From an uncultured Butyrivibrio sp. (lineage in GTDB: Bacteria > Bacillota > Clostridia > Lachnospirales > Lachnospiraceae), in contig CAMVRW010000061.1 in NCBI GenBank assembly GCA_947169985.1, forward strand, positions 1-10,167: a stretch of 10,167 nt of DNA, in the 5' to 3' direction. This document shows, piece after piece, positions 1-6,117 of the stretch. Numbering within the stretch: position 1 is the first letter of the stretch; each line of letters starts with the position of its first letter. A model generated the notes under the pieces. That model searched no databases and was not told the DNA's origin. It saw nothing but the letters and a program-made list of their open reading frames with translations. Position numbers and translations under genes: made by a program.

Positions 1-504
1 AAGTACAGAGCTATCGTATGGTCTATCCCGGCTCACTACTATGCGAACTTCTCCAACTGGTTTGCAAATTGCTGGGGTGTAGATATCCTGGTTGAGATGG
101 AGTCATTGAACTTCACAAAGCCACTGGAGACAGAGGATAAGGACGAGGCTCTTAAGGATCTGGCAAGACTCTACGAGCGAATGGTTATGAGACGTCATAC
201 CAACGGTGGATATGATCACGTAGTAACAGAGCTCTGGAGACAGTGCGAGGCCTGGAACGTAGATTTCGTTCTTATGTATCAGCACGTATCCTGTAAGAAC
301 ATGGCTACAGTGCAGGGACTTTTCGAGGATCAGGCAAGGGAGAGAGGCATCAAGCTTTTGTGGTGCAGCCACGATCTGATGGATCCAAGAACAGTTTCAA
401 GAAAAGACATGAGGGCTGAGGTAAATGAATTCATGAGAACTGTAATGAAGGCAGAGCCTGTAGACCCATCACTATTAGATTTCGAAGACGATACCACCTG
501 GTAA
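1..504 (+). CDS. 2-hydroxyacyl-CoA dehydratase subunit (HgdB/FldC-like), C-terminal part
   Basis: The open frame runs in from the left edge without a start; 167 residues are visible and end at TAA. They resemble the C-terminal domain of the 2-hydroxyglutaryl-CoA dehydratase D-component family (HgdA/HgdB, FldB/FldC, HadB/HadC). Visible family features are the LMYQHVSCKNM segment (residues 91-101), whose Cys in an H-x-S-C-K context is the likely [4Fe-4S] ligand, and the following GIKLLWCSHDLMDPR stretch (116-130), matching the usual 'gIPvL.ld.D..D' element before the C-terminal helices. In this family two related subunits, each with a [4Fe-4S] cluster, remove water from an (R)-2-hydroxyacyl-CoA through a ketyl radical, after one-electron activation by an ATPase activase. 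That activase is encoded 51 bp downstream. The substrate cannot be told from this fragment, and the partner subunit presumably lies outside the window. An internal ATG at 97 is not the start, because the frame upstream (KYRAIVWSIPAHYYANF) already reads as dehydratase sequence. Confidence 0.85.
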   Translation, partial: KYRAIVWSIPAHYYANFSNWFANCWGVDILVEMESLNFTKPLETEDKDEALKDLARLYERMVMRRHTNGGYDHVVTELWRQCEAWNVDFVLMYQHVSCKNMATVQGLFEDQARERGIKLLWCSHDLMDPRTVSRKDMRAEVNEFMRTVMKAEPVDPSLLDFEDDTTW

Positions 505-540
505 AGTTTTAGAGATATACAAAAAATGAATTTTGATTTT

Positions 541-546
541 AGGAGG
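541..546 (+). promoter_or_regulatory. Strong ribosome binding site of the activase gene
   Basis: AGGAGG lies 9 bases before the ATG at 556, a perfect Shine-Dalgarno match. It fixes the activase start. The 51-bp gap after the dehydratase stop shows no hairpin or clear promoter, so the two genes are probably co-transcribed. Confidence 0.85.
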
Positions 547-555
547 ATTTAAAAA

Positions 556-1350
556 ATGAAGTACTTTGGCGGATGTGATGTAGGATCAACCTACACTAAG
601 GCGGTGATCGTTGACGAGAACGGAAAGATGGTTGCTGGAACTACTGTCAAGAGCAAGATCATTGCACAGGAGTCAGCTGAGATAGCAATGAAAGAGGTTA
701 TTTCCCAGGTTGAGGGACTTAACAGCTCTAAGGATCTTGAGTATCTTATCGGTACAGGTTATGGACGTAATAAGGTACCTTTTGCTGATGAGAATATTTC
801 TGAGATTTCCTGCCACGCTATGGGCGTACATGTAACCAACCCATCAGTAAAGGCTATCATCGATATCGGTGGACAGGACGTTAAGGGTATCTCAATTGAT
901 ACTGACGGAACTGTAAAGAACTTTGCCATGAATGATAAATGCGCTGCAGGAACAGGACGTTTCTTCGAAGCTATGGCGCGTTCCTTTGAAATGAGTCTTG
1001 AACAATTCTCAAACCTTTCACTTTCAGCTAAGAACGTTATTCCTATCACAGCTCAGTGTACAGTATTTGCTGAGTCTGAGGTTATCACGCTCGTTGGTGA
1101 AGGAAAGCCTATGGATGAGATCGCAGCAGGTATCGAGATGGCTGTAGCAAAGAGATGCTTCGTAATGTCTAAGAAGGCTGGCGCTACAGATTCCATCACT
1201 CTTACAGGTGGATGTGCTAAGAATGCCGGACTTAAGGCTGCCATCGAGCAGGTACTTAAGCTTAAGGTTGTAGATCTTTCTATCGATCCTCAGCTCATGG
1301 GTGCACTTGGTGCTGCAGAGTATGCAAGACAGAAGGGCCTTGCAAAGTAA
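556..1350 (+). CDS. 2-hydroxyacyl-CoA dehydratase activase (HgdC-type ATPase)
   Basis: This 264-residue protein is full length for the CoA-substrate-specific enzyme activase family (HgdC, FldI, HadI; BadF/BadG/BcrA/BcrD ATPase superfamily), which uses the ASKHA (actin/Hsp70) fold. Visible motifs are the phosphate-1 loop GCDVGSTYTKAVIVD (residues 6-20), the phosphate-2 segment IDIGGQD (102-108), and the adenosine-side TGGCAKN (217-223). The two cysteines that would hold the single [4Fe-4S] cluster between subunits of a homodimer are C129 (NDKCAAGTGRF) and C168 (AQCTVFAESE). Known family members hydrolyse ATP to push one low-potential electron from ferredoxin or flavodoxin into the dehydratase. 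Here the activase follows the dehydratase gene, whereas in the Acidaminococcus hgdCAB cluster it precedes it. All key residues appear intact, so it is probably functional. Confidence 0.95.
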   Translation: MKYFGGCDVGSTYTKAVIVDENGKMVAGTTVKSKIIAQESAEIAMKEVISQVEGLNSSKDLEYLIGTGYGRNKVPFADENISEISCHAMGVHVTNPSVKAIIDIGGQDVKGISIDTDGTVKNFAMNDKCAAGTGRFFEAMARSFEMSLEQFSNLSLSAKNVIPITAQCTVFAESEVITLVGEGKPMDEIAAGIEMAVAKRCFVMSKKAGATDSITLTGGCAKNAGLKAAIEQVLKLKVVDLSIDPQLMGALGAAEYARQKGLAK

Positions 1351-1382
1351 TCTGACGTAATAGATGAAAGGATAATATAAGG

Positions 1383-1550
1383 ATGAGTAAGACGATTAAG
1401 ATCATTCTCAAAATATTTAAAATCCTTACCATTGTTACAGGAATTCTTTTTGTCATTTATTTCTGGAATCTTGACCAGAAGCTGATGGCCTGGGCTTATA
1501 CCCAGGTTAATAAGATATTCGACCGAAAGAAGGCCGATATCAAGTTCTGA
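1383..1550 (+). CDS. Small single-pass membrane protein, 55 aa, unknown function
   Basis: A short frame of 55 codons starts with ATG and is preceded by AAAGGA (1367-1372) at a 10-base distance. It ends in TGA one base before the next gene's leader. The protein has a Lys-rich N-terminus (MSKTIKIILKIFK), one hydrophobic helix of roughly 18 residues (about 14-29, ILTIVTGILFVIYFW), and a basic C-terminal tail ending RKKADIKF. I do not recognise a family. Its place between the activase and the AcsB-like gene, with a real ribosome binding site and only 32 bp of upstream gap, argues that it is a true gene of the operon. It might anchor one of the neighbouring soluble enzymes at the membrane, but that is a guess. 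A codon-level comparison across relatives would settle whether it is coding. Confidence 0.65.
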   Translation: MSKTIKIILKIFKILTIVTGILFVIYFWNLDQKLMAWAYTQVNKIFDRKKADIKF

Positions 1551-1552
1551 TT

Positions 1553-1558
1553 GAGAGG
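1553..1558 (+). promoter_or_regulatory. Ribosome binding site that selects ATG 1569
   Basis: GAGAGG sits 10 bases before the ATG at 1569. A TTG at 1551 opens the same frame, but this Shine-Dalgarno element lies inside that longer version and no comparable site precedes the TTG. ATG 1569 is therefore the preferred start of the AcsB-like gene. Confidence 0.65.
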
Positions 1559-1568
1559 TAATAGTTTT

Positions 1569-2279
1569 ATGAAGTTATATGACAATTTGATTGATGGAAC
1601 CATGGAGGAGCTTGAAAAGCTCCAGGGCAGGAAGATCTCTTTTGACCCGGCAAGTGCCTGGGAATGCCTTGAAAATACCGAGTTCATCATGCAAAGAGAT
1701 GCCGGACTTGAGCTGGGAGGCGCAGGAATGCCTTCGGTAAATTATACCTGTGTCACCACCTCCGGAAAGGTCTTGGAGGATGAGATCCTGGTTTATGGAA
1801 AAGACATAAGAGAGATAAAAGGAGATACTGCCTTTGCCAGGATAGTGATACTGGAGACGGAGGATCTTGGAGAGGACAAGGACCAGGAGAAGGCTTTTCA
1901 GGCCATCAGAAATCTGGAGTTTGTCAGATACCATGTTTTCCCCAAGGGATATATGGTCAGGGTTTCCTCCCAGAGCAATCAGGAACAGGTTCGTATCAGC
2001 AGCGCAGCTCTCAAAGGCGGAATCGATTTTGCCAGAGTTGGAGCAGCGTATATAAAGAAATATAAAGAAGTAAGCCAGGTCAGGAAGGTAAGAGTTATCT
2101 TCATTACTGACACTGAACTGGTGAAAGTCTTAAGTCCCAATGCGGATAAGGTCGATGCCATCACAAAGACACTGACCCATATCCTGGATGGACTTCCCAC
2201 AGATTGTGGTCACTGCAGCATGAAGCCTGTATGTGATGAGGTGGAGGGAATGAGAGAACTTCACCTTGGTAAAAAATAA
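1569..2279 (+). CDS. Stand-alone AcsB middle-domain-like protein (CODH/ACS beta-subunit family)
   Basis: The product has 236 residues from ATG 1569. Its residues from about 50 to 225 resemble, from memory of the Moorella protein, the middle (A2) domain of acetyl-CoA synthase AcsB. Shared elements are a GG-x-x-x-P start (50-55), an I-V-YGKDI turn (73-80), VRISSAALKGGIDFARVGA (141-159, compare AcsB 'LRVSKDAVAKGFRFKNYG'), and VRVIFITDTELVK (174-186, compare 'VQVTIFTDEAKVK'). It ends with a cysteine cluster C213-x2-C216-x5-C222. In AcsB the equivalent region gives the first A-cluster ligands (C-x2-C-x8-C-x9-C). Here the fourth cysteine and the whole C-terminal domain with the nickel-binding CGC motif are absent, as is the N-terminal CODH-contacting domain. 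It is thus unlikely to make acetyl-CoA. An Fe-S binding or electron-transfer accessory role for the neighbouring dehydratase or reductase is possible but unproven. Confidence 0.6.
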   Translation: MKLYDNLIDGTMEELEKLQGRKISFDPASAWECLENTEFIMQRDAGLELGGAGMPSVNYTCVTTSGKVLEDEILVYGKDIREIKGDTAFARIVILETEDLGEDKDQEKAFQAIRNLEFVRYHVFPKGYMVRVSSQSNQEQVRISSAALKGGIDFARVGAAYIKKYKEVSQVRKVRVIFITDTELVKVLSPNADKVDAITKTLTHILDGLPTDCGHCSMKPVCDEVEGMRELHLGKK

Positions 2280-2299
2280 AAGGAAAGGAAACGGCTCTA

Positions 2300-4363
2300 A
2301 TGAAAGAGGAATATCAATCACTCTTTACCCCATGGAAAATTGGGAATCTCGAGATCAAAAACAGAATCGTCTTAGCTCCTATGGGCGGAACCTGTATCTT
2401 CGGCTGGATGGAGCCAGGCGGAAGCCACTTCGATAAAGAAGCTGCAAGGCTTCTTCTTAAGATCGCTAAGCATGATTGTGGTCTTATTATTCCCGGTATT
2501 GCGCCTGTAAAGGACATGCTGGGCGGTAAGTGGCTCTATCAGAATCCACGCAAATTTGACGAACTTGCTGAGTTCATGGACCAGATCCATGCAACCGGTG
2601 CAAAGATGTTTGTGCAGATGACTGCAGGTTTTGGAAGAAGCTTTGCCCTCACAGCACCTCTTGCTATGTTGGCTAAGAATAAGGCCCTGAACACACTGGC
2701 TAAGCCCTATATCGACGCAGAGTATCTTACAGCTGCGCCATCAGTTCTTCCTAACAGATGGGCTGATGACGTAACAACCCGTGCCATCACGGAAAAAGAG
2801 ATCAAGGACATCATTTATGCATTCGGCGAGACAGCAAGACTTTGCAAGGAAGCCGGCGTTGATGGTGTTGAGGTTCACGCTGTTCATGAGGGATATCTTC
2901 TTGATCAGTTCACTCTTAAATATACCAACAAGCGTACTGATGACTATGGCGGATCCTTTGAGAACCGTTATCGTTTTGCGGTAGAGATCGTAAAAGAGAT
3001 AAAGAAGACCTGTGGAGAGGACTTCCCAGTATCTCTCAGATACTCAGTAAGATCCATGACCAAGGCGTTCCAGTATGGAGCTATGCCGGGAGAGGACTTC
3101 GAAGAGATCGGAAGAGATATGGAAGAGTCTGAGAAGGCGGCCAAGTATCTCCAGGATGCAGGCTATGATATGCTCAACTGCGACAATGGAACCTATGATG
3201 CCTGGTACTGGGCTCATCCACCGCAGTACATGCCACAGAACTGCAACCTTGAGGATGTGGAACATATCAAGAAGTTCGTTGATATTCCTGTTGTCTGTGC
3301 TGGAAAGATGGAGCCGGACGTTGGAGCAAAGGCCATCAAGGATGGTGGCATAGATGCCATGGCTGTTGGAAGACAGTTCCTGGCAGATCCTAAGTGGGTA
3401 TCTAAGTTAAAGAGAGATATGCCTGAGGAGATCAGACCTTGTATCTGCTGTCACTCAGCTTGCTTTAACTTAACAAAGCACAACGGAACAGCCAATGATC
3501 AGGATCTTACTGAGTCAGCCGGAATGTGCAAGTGTGCTGTTAACCCAAGAAGCATGCAGACCAAGAAGTACAAGGTTAAACCTACCAATAATCCTAAGAG
3601 AGTCGCTATCATCGGCGGCGGTATCGGAGGAATGGAGGCTGCAAGAATCCTCGCACTTCGTGGACATAAGCCTGAGATTTATGAAAAGACAAGTGAGCTG
3701 GGCGGTGTATTTATCGCAGCAGCTGCTCCTGAGTTCAAGGAGAAGGATAAGCAGCTCATTGCATGGCAGAAGTATCAGCTGAAAAAGCTGGGCGTAAAGA
3801 TCCACTTCAACTATGAGGTTAGAACAGACTCCCTTCCTTCAGCAGATGAATACATCATTGCTACAGGTGCTGAAGCCAACAGGATTCCTATCCCAGGCGC
3901 AGCTGAGTATGCTATGGATGCTACAGATTACCTTCTTGGTAAGAAGAGCGTTGGAAAGGATGTAGTTATTATAGGTGGTGGACTTACAGGATGTGAGATC
4001 GCACTGGATCTTTTCAGAAAGGGTAAGAACCCTCAGATCGTAGAGATGAAGGATGACCTTATTGCTGTAAAGAACATGTGCCTTGCAAATACCAGTTACC
4101 TTCGTGACTGCTTCAAGACCAATAAAGTTCCTGTTTATCTCAACTCTGGTGTTTCCAAGATTGATGAAAAGACAGTTGAGATTACTCTCAAGGATGGAAC
4201 AACAAAGGTACTTCCTGCTGATAACGTTATCATGTCAGTTGGATATCATCCGATTCCTCTTTTGCAGGAAGCTAAGAATGTTCATCTTCTTGGTGACTGT
4301 AAGAAGGTTGGTAATGTCCGTTCAGCCATCTGGGGTGCATGGGACATCGCCATGAAGATCTAA
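2300..4363 (+). CDS. Fe-S/FMN/FAD enoate reductase-like oxidoreductase (old yellow enzyme family)
   Basis: This 687-residue enzyme has the layout of 2,4-dienoyl-CoA reductase, 2-enoate reductase and BaiCD/BaiH. An N-terminal FMN TIM barrel (about 5-370) starts LFTPWKIGNLEIKNRIVLAPM, and carries VEVHAVHEGYLLDQF (190-204; H193 and H196 are the usual active-site pair) and NKRTDDYGGSFENR (210-223). A cysteine cluster for [4Fe-4S] follows (C381-x2-C384-x3-C388, then C412 in the typical CAVNP context). Next are an FAD-binding GxGxxG site (VAIIGGGIGGMEAAR, 435-449) and an NAD(P)H-binding one (VVIIGGGLTGCEIA, 555-568). Electrons would pass from NAD(P)H via FAD and the cluster to FMN, and then to an activated C=C bond. 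The spacing before C412 is longer than the roughly 11 residues in E. coli FadH, and there are extra cysteines at 383 and 410. AGGAAAGGAA (2281-2290) precedes the ATG. Position beside a dehydratase suggests the substrate is a 2-enoate or enoyl-CoA; the exact substrate is unknown. Confidence 0.9.
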   Translation: MKEEYQSLFTPWKIGNLEIKNRIVLAPMGGTCIFGWMEPGGSHFDKEAARLLLKIAKHDCGLIIPGIAPVKDMLGGKWLYQNPRKFDELAEFMDQIHATGAKMFVQMTAGFGRSFALTAPLAMLAKNKALNTLAKPYIDAEYLTAAPSVLPNRWADDVTTRAITEKEIKDIIYAFGETARLCKEAGVDGVEVHAVHEGYLLDQFTLKYTNKRTDDYGGSFENRYRFAVEIVKEIKKTCGEDFPVSLRYSVRSMTKAFQYGAMPGEDFEEIGRDMEESEKAAKYLQDAGYDMLNCDNGTYDAWYWAHPPQYMPQNCNLEDVEHIKKFVDIPVVCAGKMEPDVGAKAIKDGGIDAMAVGRQFLADPKWVSKLKRDMPEEIRPCICCHSACFNLTKHNGTANDQDLTESAGMCKCAVNPRSMQTKKYKVKPTNNPKRVAIIGGGIGGMEAARILALRGHKPEIYEKTSELGGVFIAAAAPEFKEKDKQLIAWQKYQLKKLGVKIHFNYEVRTDSLPSADEYIIATGAEANRIPIPGAAEYAMDATDYLLGKKSVGKDVVIIGGGLTGCEIALDLFRKGKNPQIVEMKDDLIAVKNMCLANTSYLRDCFKTNKVPVYLNSGVSKIDEKTVEITLKDGTTKVLPADNVIMSVGYHPIPLLQEAKNVHLLGDCKKVGNVRSAIWGAWDIAMKI

Positions 4364-4383
4364 ATAGCTATAGAAATAATTAT

Positions 4384-4418
4384 CCCCGCGCAGGTTAACT
4401 TTGCGCGGGGAGTTTTTT
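4384..4418 (+). terminator. Rho-independent terminator between convergent operons
   Basis: CCCCGCGC (4384-4391) pairs perfectly with GCGCGGGG (4403-4410) around an 11-base loop, followed by six T residues (4413-4418). It lies 20 bp after the reductase stop codon, so it ends the plus-strand operon. The T-tract runs into the TAA of the minus-strand cyclase gene (4417-4419). Read on the minus strand the same hairpin is followed by ATAATTATTT, a weaker tail, so it may also terminate the opposite operon. Confidence 0.9.
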
Positions 4419-6117
4419 ATAATCTGTTCTTGATTCCCAGTTCCTCATGCATCTTTCGCTTCATCTCATACATGCGCTGATCTGCAAGAAGGTAAACTTC
4501 GTGGGATGGAGATCCTTCAGGACACTCGTGTCTGAAGGCAAAGCCAGTAGCTACACTTCGTTGATACTCAGAGTAGATGGCGTTCATAACATTAAGGGCA
4601 CTGTTCATCCGCCCGATCATCTCTTCAACTTCGTTTTCTGTGGCTTCCTGAATGATTACCAGGAATTCGTCACCTCCAACTCTTGCACAGAATCCTTTTT
4701 CCTCAAATGAAGTGACAAGAACCTTTGAAAAGTCTTTGATGTATCTGTCGCCTGAAAGATGGCCAAATTTGTCATTTACCGTCTTTAAGCCGTTCAAGTC
4801 AACACTGACTATACAGTAGTCATTGTCCCCTTTGTTGAGATCCTCAAGGATCTTATCAGCTCTTGCTCTGTTTGGCATATTAGTAAGTCCATCTGCGTAA
4901 GCAAGGTGAGTAAGTGAAGCATATTCCTTGCGCTGAGCATAGGCCTGTGTCACATAGAGCATGTAGTTGGACAGCTGACACATTACGTAAATAAGACATC
5001 CACTATCTATGGCATTCATTGTCAAAGTATAGGAGTTAGGAATATGGAAGCCATCTAAAACATAGGCTACAAGGTGGATTATCTCAGCTACAGCAAAGGC
5101 TACAAGTCCGGCCATCTGGATCATCCCGGAAGGTGAGATATCTCTTTTGCGGACATTCCTTATAAAGAAGTATGACATAACAGCAAAACCAAAGACTGCA
5201 ACAATGTGGTAAAGCGGTAGTGTCACCCTCAGGTGGATATTAAAGATATAGTGAAGTATATATTGCAAAAGAGTAACGCCTGTGCTTATGAGGCCTGCAG
5301 TTATATAGAGTTTCTTCATTTCAATCTTCTGAATAAAGTACACCATAAGATAGCAGTAGGGCACGATCAGGTACATGGTAAAGTATTCAATCTGCGTCTC
5401 AAGTCTGGTGTAAATGAAAAGAGACATGAGATTGTAATAACTCATAAGCCAGGCAGCAAGGTTGGCACAGAACAGGGAGCCTACCATCAGACCTAATACT
5501 TCCGGTGTAGTGGGGGCATAAAACATAGTGATACACAGGAAGGCGATACCAAATATGAACAGGAACATACCTGTTGCAATTATGGCAAGGTGATCGTTGA
5601 CAAGTTTACTCTCTACATCCTGCTGGCTTCCAAGAATGATAGGGCTCAGGGTGTTAAAGGCATCGTTTTCTCCCACGGTCATCTTCATGGTGAATTCTTT
5701 CCCCTGATATTCCATTGGCAGAGAGATGAAGTGATACTGCTTTCCAATAAATTTGTCTTTCTCATACATATCAAGAGCGTAGCTGAATATCTCAGTGTCA
5801 TCTATGAAACACTCAAGAGTAGTATATCGGCTTCTGAAAAGAAGTGCAGGAAATGGGACACTTTCCTGGCTACTAGGGAGTGTGATTGAAAATGTAAGCT
5901 CATCACCATGGCGAAGCTTCTCTCCGTCAAGGATCTTATAAAACTCAGAGAGCTTCACATTATCAAACTGGTCGTCATTGATAGTGACCTTCCAGCCATC
6001 GTCTATAGAAATAAGCTCATAGGCTGGCTTAAAGACAAGACAGGTGGATATGAGCCAACTTACAAACATTGCGATCAATAGTGAACAGATGATGGAGATC
6101 AAACGTTTATGCTTCAT
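4417..6117 (-). CDS. Multi-pass membrane diguanylate cyclase with extracytoplasmic sensor domain (second of pair)
   Basis: The 566-residue product has an N-terminal membrane helix (about 7-28), a beta-rich extracytoplasmic domain (30-172) and about seven further helices (roughly 176-199, 205-228, 244-264, 270-291, 299-319, 332-354, 366-388). A GGDEF domain (about 400-560) follows. This is the layout of 7TMR-DISM-type receptors, where an outer jelly-roll domain senses a ligand. The cyclase signature is intact: ADGLTNMPNRA (408-418), VDLNGLKTVNDKFGH (439-453, with metal-binding D440) and GGDEF (481-485). It should condense two GTP to c-di-GMP. The inhibitory RxxD site expected at 472-475 reads EEKG, so simple product inhibition there is unlikely. 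ATG 6117 follows AAGGAGGT (6126-6133) and overlaps the stop of the preceding paralogue by 4 bp (ATGA). The ligand is unknown. Confidence 0.88.
   Translation of the reverse strand: MKHKRLISIICSLLIAMFVSWLISTCLVFKPAYELISIDDGWKVTINDDQFDNVKLSEFYKILDGEKLRHGDELTFSITLPSSQESVPFPALLFRSRYTTLECFIDDTEIFSYALDMYEKDKFIGKQYHFISLPMEYQGKEFTMKMTVGENDAFNTLSPIILGSQQDVESKLVNDHLAIIATGMFLFIFGIAFLCITMFYAPTTPEVLGLMVGSLFCANLAAWLMSYYNLMSLFIYTRLETQIEYFTMYLIVPYCYLMVYFIQKIEMKKLYITAGLISTGVTLLQYILHYIFNIHLRVTLPLYHIVAVFGFAVMSYFFIRNVRKRDISPSGMIQMAGLVAFAVAEIIHLVAYVLDGFHIPNSYTLTMNAIDSGCLIYVMCQLSNYMLYVTQAYAQRKEYASLTHLAYADGLTNMPNRARADKILEDLNKGDNDYCIVSVDLNGLKTVNDKFGHLSGDRYIKDFSKVLVTSFEEKGFCARVGGDEFLVIIQEATENEVEEMIGRMNSALNVMNAIYSEYQRSVATGFAFRHECPEGSPSHEVYLLADQRMYEMKRKMHEELGIKNRL

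Noticed and set aside
1489..1506. Perfect inverted repeat CCTGGG-cttata-CCCAGG
   Set aside because: It lies inside the 55-codon gene, has a short stem and no T-tract, so it is not a credible terminator.
1551..1568. TTG start giving a six-residue longer AcsB-like protein
   Set aside because: The GAGAGG ribosome binding site lies inside this extension and serves ATG 1569; nothing comparable precedes the TTG.
1607..1623. Seven-base hairpin GGAGCTT-gaa-AAGCTCC
   Set aside because: It is within codons 13-19 of the AcsB-like gene, where Glu/Leu/Lys codons readily make such a palindrome; no regulatory context is visible.
1575..1934. 119-codon open frame on the minus strand
   Set aside because: It is antisense to the AcsB-like gene, has no recognisable domain and no supporting ribosome binding site or neighbours.
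1569..2279. Functional acetyl-CoA synthase / Wood-Ljungdahl locus
   Set aside because: Only one AcsB-like domain is present; the nickel CGC motif, CODH and corrinoid protein genes are absent.
2300..4363. Assignment to a bile-acid 7-dehydroxylation (bai) operon
   Set aside because: The domain layout matches BaiCD/BaiH, but no other bai gene is present and the neighbours belong to 2-hydroxyacyl-CoA dehydration.
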